This document shows positions 51,487 through 60,027 of a stretch of DNA of 64,000 nucleotides, piece after piece (the first letter of the stretch is position 1; each line of letters opens with the position of its first letter). A program made the position numbers and the translations under genes. Source of the stretch: Citrobacter freundii (GTDB taxonomy: Bacteria; Bacteroidota; Bacteroidia; Chitinophagales; Chitinophagaceae); contig QFQQ01000019.1 of assembly GCA_003243445.1 (NCBI GenBank), positions 26,536 to 90,535 on the forward strand, read 5' to 3'. The notes beneath the pieces were generated by a model. It was not told the origin of the DNA, did not search any database, and saw only the letters and a program-made list of their open reading frames with translations.

Positions 51487-51629
51487 TTGTCATCCCGGCC
51501 GGGCTGGTATAGTTCGCTCCCTGCTATCAAAAAAAGCCAGAGCCGGGAGCCCCTCATTTGTGGAGATCCCGGCTCTGGCAGCTTTAAAATTTGCATCAAA
51601 CATTAGGTCGCCCGGCCGGGATGACAAAG
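51487..51629. repeat. Type E double palindrome (CCCGGCCGGGC)
   Basis: Outer perfect 19-bp pair TTTGTCATCCCGGCCGGGC (51487-51505) with 51611-51629; inner perfect 13-bp pair GCCAGAGCCGGGA (51537-51549) with 51568-51580. It lies in the convergent gap between PBP1A and OmpA together with each gene's own terminator. No gene is seen in 51261-51700. A related imperfect copy is near 25490-25555. Confidence 0.9.
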
Positions 51630-51701
51630 CGTTTAAGCCTTAACTAGACGACGTTGCCCAGCCGGTGCTATCCATAAATTTCCGCAATCCCAAAAAACAA
51701 A

Positions 51702-51728
51702 ACGGGTGAAGGACTCTCCTTCACCCGT
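51702..51728 (-). terminator. Terminator after the OmpA-family gene
   Basis: ACGGGTGAAGGA (51702-51713) pairs with TCCTTCACCCGT (51717-51728) and is followed on the minus strand by a T-rich run (TTTTGTTTTTTGGG). Confidence 0.88.
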
Positions 51729-51748
51729 CATATTCTTCAACTGATTTT

Positions 51749-53077
51749 TTACTTCGCAGCTTTAAACTCCACCCTTCTGTTCTCTGCTTTTCCTTTTGCG
51801 GTTTTGTTATCCGCGATCGGCCGGCTTGACCCAAAGCCTACAGTCACTAATCTGTCTGCATTGATGCCTTTTTTCACGAAATAAGCTTTCACGGCTTCGG
51901 CTCTTTTCTCTGACAATTTCTGGTTCGTTGCATCTTTACCGGTATTGTCAGTGTGGCCTTCGATCGAGATCTTGATATCAGGATGCTCATTGAGGATAGT
52001 TGCACCAAGGTCCAGTTCTTTTTTCGCAGCAGCAGTCAGCGTGGCGCTGCCGCTGATGAACTGTACTTTATTTGCATTGAACTTGAATTGTGCCAGTGTA
52101 GGGCAACCAAAGTTTTCAGCAAGACCTGCTTCTGTAGGACATCTGTCTTCTTCATCATTCACACCATCGCCATCTGTATCCGGGATCGGGCAACCCTGGT
52201 AGCGGGCAACACCTGCAACAGTAGGGCACTTATCTTCTTCATCGTTGATACCATCTTTATCCGTATCAGGGATCGGACAACCCTGGTATTTAGCAAGCCC
52301 CGGAACAGTAGGGCATTTATCTTCTTCATCATTAATACCGTCCTTGTCTGTGTCAGGGACAGGGCAACCATCGTATTTAGCCACACCGGGAACGGTTGGG
52401 CATTTATCCAGGCTATCGATGATACCATCTTTGTCAGTATCAGCCGGCGGCATTGGAGGCAGTGGTTTCAGTACAACCGGTTCTGCTTTTTTACCAATGC
52501 GGCCTGCGATACCAAACTGGTATAACAGGTGATAATCCGACGTTTCTTTTGTGATCGGAATTCTGTATTGCATGGTTGAGAACAGATGCGTCTCATCAAA
52601 GAGATTTAGTTTCATTCCTACACCGGTAGGAATGAACGCACCAAAATAGCTGCCGTTATACATGGAAGCACCGACACCCGCGATCAGGTAAGGCTGCACC
52701 CAGTATTTTTCAGATGTCATCTTCAGATTAACGGCCGCATCCCCTTCCAGGAGGAAACGGTCTGAAGAAAATTCTCTGTCAGGCAAGGCTTCCTTTACAA
52801 AAGAACCACCGAGCGTTCCTGCAAAATCAATATGCTTTTGCAAACCTTTGAAATAAGAAATGGCAAGGCCGGGAGACATGTCCTTGGGTTTTGCCCACAT
52901 TTTGTTACCGAGCACTTTGGACATAGAAGTGGTTCGGATACGGCTTGCTGTCAAATAATCATTCAGAAAAAAACTAACACCAATTGCTGCAGGCCTGATC
53001 TCCGGATCCTGATCCTGCGCAAAACTGGCTGAATCCATTAAACACAAAGCCATTATAACGACGAAAAGCTTCTTCAT
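51749..53077 (-). CDS. OmpA-family outer-membrane protein with thrombospondin type 3 repeats
   Basis: 442 residues: signal peptide (MALCLMDSASFAQ), an N-terminal beta-barrel (about 25-205), four calcium-type repeats of the form DTDKDGINDEEDKCPTVPG (about 218-325), and a C-terminal OmpA peptidoglycan-binding domain (ISIEGHTDNTGKDATNQKLS, RADRLVTVGFGSSRPIADN-like, AENRRVEF). It links the outer membrane to peptidoglycan; the DxDxDG repeats bind Ca2+. Neighbouring PBP1A and L,D-transpeptidase genes also act on the wall. A TATTTTTG -7 box lies about 30 bp upstream. Confidence 0.95.
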   Translation of the reverse strand: MKKLFVVIMALCLMDSASFAQDQDPEIRPAAIGVSFFLNDYLTASRIRTTSMSKVLGNKMWAKPKDMSPGLAISYFKGLQKHIDFAGTLGGSFVKEALPDREFSSDRFLLEGDAAVNLKMTSEKYWVQPYLIAGVGASMYNGSYFGAFIPTGVGMKLNLFDETHLFSTMQYRIPITKETSDYHLLYQFGIAGRIGKKAEPVVLKPLPPMPPADTDKDGIIDSLDKCPTVPGVAKYDGCPVPDTDKDGINDEEDKCPTVPGLAKYQGCPIPDTDKDGINDEEDKCPTVAGVARYQGCPIPDTDGDGVNDEEDRCPTEAGLAENFGCPTLAQFKFNANKVQFISGSATLTAAAKKELDLGATILNEHPDIKISIEGHTDNTGKDATNQKLSEKRAEAVKAYFVKKGINADRLVTVGFGSSRPIADNKTAKGKAENRRVEFKAAK

Positions 53078-53105
53078 AAACGGTAGTTTGGTGAATAAAA
53101 CGAAA

Positions 53106-53113
53106 CAAAAATA
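53106..53113 (-). promoter_or_regulatory. Candidate -7 element for the OmpA-family gene
   Basis: TATTTTTG on the minus strand matches TAnnTTTG, about 28 bp before the ATG. A TTG at normal -33 spacing is not visible. Confidence 0.4.
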
Positions 53114-53255
53114 AAGGCAATTTTTATAATAAGGTCACCCTGTATCAAAAAGGATAAAGAATTAAAAAATCAAAAACAACAAGTAAAAAGCCCCCTGCTG
53201 AGAGTGATTGCGACATTATCGAAGTACTATTTTTACTCTTCGTTTTTGTTTTTAG

Positions 53256-54953
53256 TTATTTCCCGGGGAAATATTTCGCTCTTACATATTTGTCTTCTCC
53301 ATAGATATCGTCATAAAACACCACTTTCCCGTCTTTTCCATCGGCTGTAAAGTAGCGGATAAACACCGGAAGGCGATTTTTTACACTGATCGCGTGCTTT
53401 TCTTTGCGCTGTAACCAAATAGCCATTGAATCCTCGGCAGGCGAAGGTGTATCGATATAGATGTCTTTGTCATTATCGTACCGCACGATATTATAGGCCA
53501 GTTTCTCCCACTCCTGTACTCTCACGCAACCATGACTTAGAGAGCGTACCGTACGGGCGAACAAATACCGCTGATTGGTATCATGCAGGTAAACCGCATA
53601 TTTATTCGGGAAGCTGAACTTGAGTACACCCAATGCATTTTCATCACCGCTCCCCTGCACCACATTAAAGGGTATACCCTTGCTGTATTTGGACCAGTCG
53701 ATACTGTCCGCATTCACTTCATCACCGCGTGAATTGATCAGGCTGTATCCTTTTTTTGAGAGATAATCGCTGCTTTTTTTCAGCCCGGGCAGGATCTCTT
53801 TCACAATAATACTGTTTGGAATTGTCCATTGCGGGTAAGTAACCAGTGTGGAAATGGAACTGGTCAGCAAAGGCGTACGCGTAGCGGGCTTGCCACAGAT
53901 GATCTTTGAACTGATCTCCAGCGAGTCTTTATACAGCAATTTCATGTAAAAACCCGGAAGATTCACCCATACATACCGCTCTGGCATTGTGTCGGGCAGC
54001 ATTTTATATCGATCCATGTTGATGGCAAGCATCACAAACCGGTCTTTATCCGTAATGTTCAGCATTCTTACCGTGCCTTCGCCCGCTTTTCCATCGTCAG
54101 TAATACCTGCATGCTGTTGAAAACGCCTGATGGCATTGGCCAGTTGCAAAGAATCAGGAGCCAGGCTATCCATGAGGTAATGTCCTTCACGCATACGCGC
54201 TTCCAGCGCGGCGGTAAAGCCGGGGTCTTTAGGATTGGGGACTTTTGTATAAACCGATGCGCGATCGGCGCTGTCAAGGAACGTTCTGATGCCAGCCTTC
54301 AACTGCCGGTATCCTTCATGTTGCGGCTCCAATGAAGCGATCAGGGCGGAAAGAGGCTGTTGCTGCTTCAGTACAGCATTCAGCTTCTGCACATAAAATT
54401 CATCAGCGAGTGTGGAATCTTTACGAAGGGAAATGCTGTCCTGCGGCAATCGCCCCAGCTTCACATCTTTTACAATATGTATGAATGCGTCTGTGAGCAA
54501 TACATCTGCCTTTGCCCAAAGCACAGCGTCCTTTTTATTGTTACCTGTTGAGTCGGCAGCAAGTTTTGCATAGATCTCTTCAAGCGCAGGCGCATGATAA
54601 TCTTCAGGGAATAAACCCAACAGTTGCGATTCACGGACGAGATTGATCATTGAATCACTAAGCGGTTTCCATTGCTGACCTGCGTTCCAGGCCGCAGCAT
54701 AGCCGGAAGCTTCATATACCTGTTTCAATGGCGTAAGAAAAGCCAGCTTCAATGAATCGTCGATCCTTGAATCATTGGCTGTAGCATAATCAATTGACTC
54801 GCGGATGAGCTCAGTCACCTTATTGTTCAATTCTTCGGGCCTGGCAACGATTTCTTTTTCCGGCGGCTTTTTTGCTTCGCGGCATGCGACAAGAAAGCAT
54901 AACAAGATCAAAACGGAGGAAACGGAGGAATACGAAAAAACTTTCTTATTCAT
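53256..54953 (-). CDS. L,D-transpeptidase (YcbB-like)
   Basis: 565 residues. Lipoprotein-like start (VLILLCFLVACREAKK), an N-terminal helical scaffold (about 60-250), a peptidoglycan-binding-like segment (DSLQLANAIRRFQQHAGITD, about 265) and the YkuD catalytic domain with YLHDTNQRYLF and LSHGCVRVQ (about 470-478; catalytic Cys and His). These enzymes form 3-3 crosslinks or attach proteins to peptidoglycan at the periplasmic side. The order matches YcbB/LdtD. Adjacent to a divergent VanX-like dipeptidase gene, another wall-peptide enzyme. Confidence 0.95.
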   Translation of the reverse strand: MNKKVFSYSSVSSVLILLCFLVACREAKKPPEKEIVARPEELNNKVTELIRESIDYATANDSRIDDSLKLAFLTPLKQVYEASGYAAAWNAGQQWKPLSDSMINLVRESQLLGLFPEDYHAPALEEIYAKLAADSTGNNKKDAVLWAKADVLLTDAFIHIVKDVKLGRLPQDSISLRKDSTLADEFYVQKLNAVLKQQQPLSALIASLEPQHEGYRQLKAGIRTFLDSADRASVYTKVPNPKDPGFTAALEARMREGHYLMDSLAPDSLQLANAIRRFQQHAGITDDGKAGEGTVRMLNITDKDRFVMLAINMDRYKMLPDTMPERYVWVNLPGFYMKLLYKDSLEISSKIICGKPATRTPLLTSSISTLVTYPQWTIPNSIIVKEILPGLKKSSDYLSKKGYSLINSRGDEVNADSIDWSKYSKGIPFNVVQGSGDENALGVLKFSFPNKYAVYLHDTNQRYLFARTVRSLSHGCVRVQEWEKLAYNIVRYDNDKDIYIDTPSPAEDSMAIWLQRKEKHAISVKNRLPVFIRYFTADGKDGKVVFYDDIYGEDKYVRAKYFPGK

Positions 54954-55097
54954 ATTGGTGAGCGTGTAACGGTATCCTGTTTTATATCTATCTTTTCAAT
55001 AAATCCGGTATTCAGATGCAAACCTCTTTCTTCCGGTTGCAAACACTGCCATATTTAAATCCGGATTTTATGCACCCACACCTTTATCAACCAGGAT

Positions 55098-55823
55098 ATG
55101 TATAACAAATTAAGTAAACCTTTCTGTATTAGAGCCGTGACTGCCCTTATTTTTTTAATAATGGCCTGCCGGGGAAAAGCGCAGGATACCCTGATTCAAA
55201 AGCCGCCTGTTATGGATAATTGGAAGGATTACCTGGCTGTTATTGCAAAGGATCCTGAAAAGAGAATGGTTGATCTTAGGACAAAAATACCCGCGATCGT
55301 ACTTGACCTGCGTTATTCTTCCGTGAATAATTTTATGAACCGGCGGATGTACGATCCACCTCCTTCTACCAGCTTTTTACGGGCACCCGCAGCCGACTCG
55401 CTGGCTAAAGTACAGGCAGAACTGGCTGTTTCAGGTCTGGGTTTGAAAATATTTGATGCTTACCGCCCCTGGTCAGTTACCCGCCGGTTCTGGGAACTGG
55501 TAAAAGATGAGCGGTACGTAGCCAACCCCGCCAAAGGCAGCGGACACAACCGCGGCATAGCCGTCGATCTGACGATCATTCGCCTGAAAGACGGATCAGC
55601 ATTACCAATGGGAACAGGGTTTGACAATTTCAGTGATACAGCCCATCACAGTTTTGGTCAACTTCCTGATGAAGTACTAAAGAACAGAAAGCTGCTTCGC
55701 TCTACCATGGAGAAATATGGATTCAAAGCGCTGGAAACAGAATGGTGGCATTATTTTCTTCCCGAAGCAAACCGGTTCGAGTTGCTTGATCTTTCTTTTA
55801 AACAACTGCAACAAAAACTTTAA
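55098..55823 (+). CDS. VanX-like D-alanyl-D-alanine dipeptidase, exported
   Basis: 241 residues. Hydrophobic N-terminus with MACRGKAQ suggests export as a lipoprotein. The M15D zinc signature is complete: IFDAYRPWSVTRRFW (about 117), SGHNRGIAVDLTI (His and Asp ligands, about 148) and ETEWWHY (Glu and His, about 213). It cleaves D-Ala-D-Ala or similar peptides from wall turnover. Vancomycin resistance is not implied; no vanHA partner genes are present. Its stop overlaps that of the convergent thiamine-binding-like gene by 4 bp. Confidence 0.93.
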   Translation: MYNKLSKPFCIRAVTALIFLIMACRGKAQDTLIQKPPVMDNWKDYLAVIAKDPEKRMVDLRTKIPAIVLDLRYSSVNNFMNRRMYDPPPSTSFLRAPAADSLAKVQAELAVSGLGLKIFDAYRPWSVTRRFWELVKDERYVANPAKGSGHNRGIAVDLTIIRLKDGSALPMGTGFDNFSDTAHHSFGQLPDEVLKNRKLLRSTMEKYGFKALETEWWHYFLPEANRFELLDLSFKQLQQKL

Positions 55824-56116
55824 GCAAATTTGGAAGTTTTTTCTTCCCCTGTGATATCACCATTGCTGCGGATCTGCAATTGAATATTGCTGATCCACTC
55901 TGCACAACCGCGCTGATACAAATATTCATTCACAGCCATCAGCACACGGAGCACTTCATCATACCGACCTTCAAGCACCGTTGCAAAAGGACCAACTTCA
56001 TGCCTGATACCTGACTGCTGAATAATAGCAATTGCTTCGTCAACCCATTCATAAGGATGACGGTCGTTTACGATGGGAAGGATCTGGAGAGAGGCGTTTA
56101 CGATGTGGGTATGCAT
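55820..56116 (-). CDS. MTH1187/YkoF-type thiamine-binding-like protein
   Basis: 98 residues with the ferredoxin-like pattern: VNASLQILPIVNDRHPYEWV, AIAIIQQSGIRHEVGPFATV and LEGRYDEVLRVLMAVNEYLY. The GPFATVLEG element is typical of the MTH1187 family, of which some members bind thiamine or other small ligands. No thiamine gene or riboswitch is next to it. Convergent with the VanX-like gene; the stop codons overlap. Confidence 0.9.
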   Translation of the reverse strand: MHTHIVNASLQILPIVNDRHPYEWVDEAIAIIQQSGIRHEVGPFATVLEGRYDEVLRVLMAVNEYLYQRGCAEWISNIQLQIRSNGDITGEEKTSKFA

Positions 56117-56240
56117 GAGAGAAAGTTTGAGAGGTTTGAGACGTTTGGCAGGTTTGGGAGGTTATTCTGATGTGATCATCCGGCATTCAGGAGCCAACCC
56201 CTGGAACTCCTGAAACCTCTGGAACTCCTGGAACCTTTAA
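56117..56240. repeat. Type B array with poorly matching arms
   Basis: Left array 56117-56163 has units GAGGTTTGAG / CAGGTTTGGG; right array 56195-56240 has units TGGAACTCC / TGAAACCTC. Pairing is only partial because the two arms use different unit variants, unlike the other type B loci. The left array touches the start codon of the thiamine-binding-like gene and the right array the stop region of DUF952. Confidence 0.75.
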
Positions 56241-56539
56241 ATCCTGGAAACTCCTTCAACCGACTCCAGATTTATCGGCCCGTAGATATGCGGAAACGTA
56301 TCCTGCACAGAATTCGACCACTCCTGCACATAACGGCTTGTCAATTTATCAGTATTGATCTGCAGCTTGATTAGGTCATTCTTTCCCGCAAAATATCTTT
56401 CCAGTACACCGGCCACCTGTTTATCATCCTGGCTGCAGTGAATAAATCCTTCAACTTTTAAAGAAGGCGCTTCGTAAAAACCTTGCTGCTGCGCAAGCTC
56501 CCATTCGGAAGCGCTTGTGACGTGATAGATGATTGGCAT
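56237..56539 (-). CDS. DUF952 family protein
   Basis: 100 residues: IIYHVTSASEWELAQQQGFY at the N-terminus, VEGFIHCSQDDKQVAGVLER (FIHCS signature) and HIYGPINLESV near the end. DUF952 proteins are small cytoplasmic proteins of unknown role related to the ADP-ribosyl transferase-like fold. It lies 25 bp after aroC on the same strand and is probably the last gene of the aro transcript. Confidence 0.93.
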   Translation of the reverse strand: MPIIYHVTSASEWELAQQQGFYEAPSLKVEGFIHCSQDDKQVAGVLERYFAGKNDLIKLQINTDKLTSRYVQEWSNSVQDTFPHIYGPINLESVEGVSRI

Positions 56540-56564
56540 AATCGTTTTTTTGTTTTTAATGATA

Positions 56565-57557
56565 TCAGATAATTCTTTTACTGTGCTGCTCCAACAGATA
56601 CAGATCTGCCAAAGCTACAGCAGTAGCGGCTTCCAGGATCACGGGCGCGCGTAATGCAACACAAAGATCATGTCTGCCTTTGATAGAAAAGTCTTCCATC
56701 TGTTTCGTATCCCAGTTCAGGCTATGTTGTTCTTTCGGTGTGGACGCTGTCGGTTTGATGGCGATACGATACACCAGTTCATTCCCATTACTGATACCGC
56801 CTACAATCCCTCCCGCATGATTGGTAGTGGTCTTTCCTTCCATGTTCTCAATAGGATCGTTATGCTGGAGGCCGAACATTTTTGCAGCTGCAAAACCGCT
56901 TCCAAACTCCACTCCTTTCACTGCCGGGATGGCAAATGCAATATGCGCAAGCTGGGATTCCACCGAATCGAAGAACGGCTCACCTAATCCAACAGGCAAT
57001 CCATTTACCCGGCATTCGACCAATCCTCCGATCGAATCTTTTGCATCGATCGCTTTCTGCAGTCCTTTTTCAAGATCTGTTTCACCACCGATCTCCTTTA
57101 CCTCAGCAACGATCGTTACACCCGGCATCAGTTTCTTTGCAATCGCGCCAGCTGCCACAAGACCCGTTGTGAGTCTCGCGCTGAAATGTCCGCCGCCACG
57201 ATAATCTTCATTACCGCCGAACTTCTGATGCGCTACCATATCCGCATGACCCGGTCTTGGAAAGCTGCGTTGTTTTTCATAATCAGCGCTGCGCGTATTA
57301 TTGTTTTCAAAAAAGATCATAATAGGCGCACCGGTAGTCTTTCCATTGAACACACCACTTTTGAAAAACGGATAATCAGCTTCCTGTCTTGGCGTGGTCC
57401 CTTTTTGCTTGCCACCTTTTCTTCTTTCAAGATCAGGCAGGAGATCATCTGCGGAAAGCGGCAGACCGGCCGGACAACCGTCGATCACAATACCCACAGA
57501 TTCCCCATGTGATTCACCAAATATGTGTACCCTGAAAAGACGGCCAAAACTATTCAT
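56565..57557 (-). CDS. aroC: Chorismate synthase
   Basis: 330 residues. GRLFRVHIFGESHGESVGIV is the first signature; RPGHADMVAHQKFGGNEDYR and GGGHFSARLT the second; GSGFAAAKMFGLQHND and NHAGGIVGGISNG follow, with the FMN-binding residues in place. It converts EPSP to chorismate, using reduced FMN. Slightly shorter than the 350-360 of proteobacterial enzymes, as is usual in this phylum. The start overlaps the aroA end by 8 bp. Confidence 0.97.
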   Translation of the reverse strand: MNSFGRLFRVHIFGESHGESVGIVIDGCPAGLPLSADDLLPDLERRKGGKQKGTTPRQEADYPFFKSGVFNGKTTGAPIMIFFENNNTRSADYEKQRSFPRPGHADMVAHQKFGGNEDYRGGGHFSARLTTGLVAAGAIAKKLMPGVTIVAEVKEIGGETDLEKGLQKAIDAKDSIGGLVECRVNGLPVGLGEPFFDSVESQLAHIAFAIPAVKGVEFGSGFAAAKMFGLQHNDPIENMEGKTTTNHAGGIVGGISNGNELVYRIAIKPTASTPKEQHSLNWDTKQMEDFSIKGRHDLCVALRAPVILEAATAVALADLYLLEQHSKRII

Positions 57558-58845
57558 GCAATTTAAATTGACTGTTTAAAGATACAACAGCACCAAGCTG
57601 GCGAAGATCGTTATAAAAATCCGGATACGATTTATTGATCGCTTCTGCATGTTCGATCGTTGTTTCTCCCGCTGCTTTTAACGAAGCAACCGCACAAGCC
57701 ATGGCAATACGATGGTCATGACGGGAGCTGACCACTGCGCCATTTACTCCCCCACCACCTTCGATGCGCATGATGTCTCCTTCCAGATGAACAGCCACTC
57801 CCATTTTACCAAACTCTTCCTGCAAAGTCAATCCGCGATCGCTTTCCTTATGCGCCAGCCTGCTCACACCCTTGATACGTGTTTCACCTTCGCAGTAAGA
57901 CGCAAGTGCAACAAGAGGGGGAAACAGATCCGGGCAATCAGTTGCATCAAATTCAAATGCAGACAGCTTTGCCGGATGAAGCTGAATTTCTTTTGCATCG
58001 AGAGCAATACCTGCATTCGCATTCATCAATGCCTGGAGGATCGCTTTATCCGCCTGGGTAGATGCAATATCCAAACCTCTTACGGTGATCGGGCCGGCAA
58101 CAGCGCCGGCTACCAATAAGAATGCGCCGCCACTCCAGTCGCCTTCTACCGTATAACGATGAGCTGGTTCTTCCCCCACAGATTCCTTGCGGAAATAGAA
58201 CTCCTCGTAATTGCGGTTCTCCGGCGTTTTCAAACCAAACCGTTTCATCACATCCAGTGTAAGATCGATATAGGGACGGCTTTTCAGATTGTTCACCCTG
58301 ATAGAAACATCACTTGCATCAGCTGCGGCATACGCGAGCAACAATCCCGTAAGAAATTGCGAGCTCAATGATCCGTCCACCGAGATATTGGCAGGCTTCA
58401 ATGGACCTTGTATCACCAATGGGAGCTTACCACTGTTGGATTGTACCTTTACTCCGATCTGTGGCAGGATCTCATCAAAAAAATCCATTGGTCTTGTAAC
58501 AAGACTACCGGAGCCTTTGATCGTTATTTCTTCCGCGCTCAGTGCAACAAGTGGTGTGAACATGCGGATACTCAAGCCAGATTCACCGCAATCAATGAAC
58601 GGAGCAACCGGTTTGATACCTTCGCTGGAAACCTGCAATGTTCCATCAGGCTGATCTTCCAGTTTTGCACCAAGCCGACGGATGATATCCATCGCTGCCT
58701 TATCATCATTGCTATGACCCGGATTATAAATTTCGCTGATACCCTTTGCAACCAATGCCGCAGCGCAAGCCCTTTGCATAGAGCTTTTTGACGCCGGTGA
58801 TTGGATCGTTCCCTTTAAACTTCCTGGTTGTATTGTTACTTTCAC
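57550..58845 (-). CDS. aroA: EPSP synthase (3-phosphoshikimate 1-carboxyvinyltransferase)
   Basis: 431 residues. SPASKSSMQRACAAALVAKG holds the PEP/shikimate-3-phosphate lysine and Ser; DCGESGLSIRMFTPLVAL is the GNAGTAxR-equivalent in a class diverged from the E. coli enzyme; SDRGLTLQEEFGKMGV and SRHDHRIAMACAVASL are the C-terminal motifs. It makes EPSP from shikimate-3-phosphate and PEP. The GESG variant of the N-A-G-T loop may alter inhibitor binding (inference). Overlaps aroB by 4 bp and aroC by 8 bp. Confidence 0.96.
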   Translation of the reverse strand: MKVTIQPGSLKGTIQSPASKSSMQRACAAALVAKGISEIYNPGHSNDDKAAMDIIRRLGAKLEDQPDGTLQVSSEGIKPVAPFIDCGESGLSIRMFTPLVALSAEEITIKGSGSLVTRPMDFFDEILPQIGVKVQSNSGKLPLVIQGPLKPANISVDGSLSSQFLTGLLLAYAAADASDVSIRVNNLKSRPYIDLTLDVMKRFGLKTPENRNYEEFYFRKESVGEEPAHRYTVEGDWSGGAFLLVAGAVAGPITVRGLDIASTQADKAILQALMNANAGIALDAKEIQLHPAKLSAFEFDATDCPDLFPPLVALASYCEGETRIKGVSRLAHKESDRGLTLQEEFGKMGVAVHLEGDIMRIEGGGGVNGAVVSSRHDHRIAMACAVASLKAAGETTIEHAEAINKSYPDFYNDLRQLGAVVSLNSQFKLHE

Positions 58846-59867
58846 GATGGTAATGATTGAATGATTTTTTCTAATTGAACTAATGGGATGCTTTGTACAA
58901 CTCCCTTACCAATTTTATCCAGCAGCACATAGTTCATTTCCTTCTTCTCTCTTTTCTTATCCATCTTCAACAGATCAAAAGCTTTCTGACGGTCGAATGA
59001 CATATAAGTCGGCAAACCATATTGTTCCAGCACTTTTACGACTCTGGCGGTCTGTTTAAAGCCCGTCAGCTTCTCCGAAATATGACATGCATAGGTCATT
59101 CCGATGGCGACTGCATGACCATGCATCAACTCATACTGGTTTTCCAATGCGTGGCCCAGTGTATGACCAAAATTCAGCAGGCGGCGGACAGATTTCTCAA
59201 ACTCATCCTCCATCACCACTTTTGCTTTGATCTGTGCATTTCTTTGCAATAACGCGGCAGCCAGTTTGTTCTTTGATTGATAAGTTCGGATGTTATTGCC
59301 TTCCAGTTCGCGGAACATTACTGCATCTTTTATGCATGCGTGTTTTATGATTTCGGCAAAACCATTTTCCCACTCTTTATGCGGCAGGCTCTTCAGGAAG
59401 CTCATATCATGCAGGATGAATGATGGCTGACGGATCACACCAACCATATTTTTATACATCCCTACATCTATTCCATTCTTCCCTCCGATCGATGCATCTA
59501 CCAACGCCAGCAATGATGTTGGAATAAACCCGAAACGCAATCCGCGCATATACACCGCAGCAACATAACCTGTAATATCCGTGATAACACCTCCGCCGAT
59601 ACCAACCAGTGTGGTCTTCCTGTCAGCTTCCAGTTCTATCAACTGCCGGATGATATCATCCACTGTTGACTGGATCTTATGCGCTTCCCCGGCCTTTATA
59701 ACAATGGTCTTCCAGCCCCTGAATTTCTTTTGATGTGCATCAAAAACATTTTCATCAGTGATCAGCACCGTCGCCTTCTGATCGCTGATCGTTTTCAACA
59801 ATGAAAAACTTCCATCAAAATAAAAATCTGTCGCCGAGCTGGAAAACCTGTACTTCTTTTGTTGCAT
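58842..59867 (-). CDS. aroB: 3-dehydroquinate synthase
   Basis: 341 residues. NAD-binding GIGGGVITDITGYVAAVYM (about 90), then FIPTSLLALVDASIGGKNGI (about 115-134) and the zinc ligands in NGFAEIIKHACIKD, LLNFGHTLGHALE and HGHAVAIGMTYA. It converts DAHP to 3-dehydroquinate, the second shikimate step. Its stop overlaps the aroA start. The 159-bp gap to the upstream DAHP synthase gene holds a type C array. Confidence 0.97.
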   Translation of the reverse strand: MQQKKYRFSSSATDFYFDGSFSLLKTISDQKATVLITDENVFDAHQKKFRGWKTIVIKAGEAHKIQSTVDDIIRQLIELEADRKTTLVGIGGGVITDITGYVAAVYMRGLRFGFIPTSLLALVDASIGGKNGIDVGMYKNMVGVIRQPSFILHDMSFLKSLPHKEWENGFAEIIKHACIKDAVMFRELEGNNIRTYQSKNKLAAALLQRNAQIKAKVVMEDEFEKSVRRLLNFGHTLGHALENQYELMHGHAVAIGMTYACHISEKLTGFKQTARVVKVLEQYGLPTYMSFDRQKAFDLLKMDKKREKKEMNYVLLDKIGKGVVQSIPLVQLEKIIQSLPS

Positions 59868-59884
59868 TTTTTGTTGTTGGAATT

Positions 59885-60027
59885 ACGGACAAGGACCGCG
59901 GACCACAGACCGCAGACCACAGACGTATCGTTTGGATTCATCAGTCTTTATGCTCTGGCAGGTATCTCACGCACCCGGGCACAAGACTGTCAGTCGGCCA
60001 TCGGCCTTCGATCATCGGCCATCGCCT
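59885..60027. repeat. Type C arrays between aroB and the DAHP synthase gene
   Basis: 59885-59925 holds units GGACCGCGGACCACAGACC, and 59991-60027 units CGGCCATCGGCC / TCGATCATCGGCC. The two arrays are of different variants and barely pair with each other. The second array runs up to the stop of the DAHP synthase gene. Confidence 0.7.

Noticed and set aside
55098..55823. Vancomycin resistance by VanX
   Set aside because: Only the dipeptidase is present, it has an export signal, and there are no vanH, vanA or vanRS-type genes; wall recycling is more likely.
55820..56116. Thiamine riboswitch or operon around the thiamine-binding-like gene
   Set aside because: No THI-box-like sequence was recognised and no thiamine gene is adjacent.
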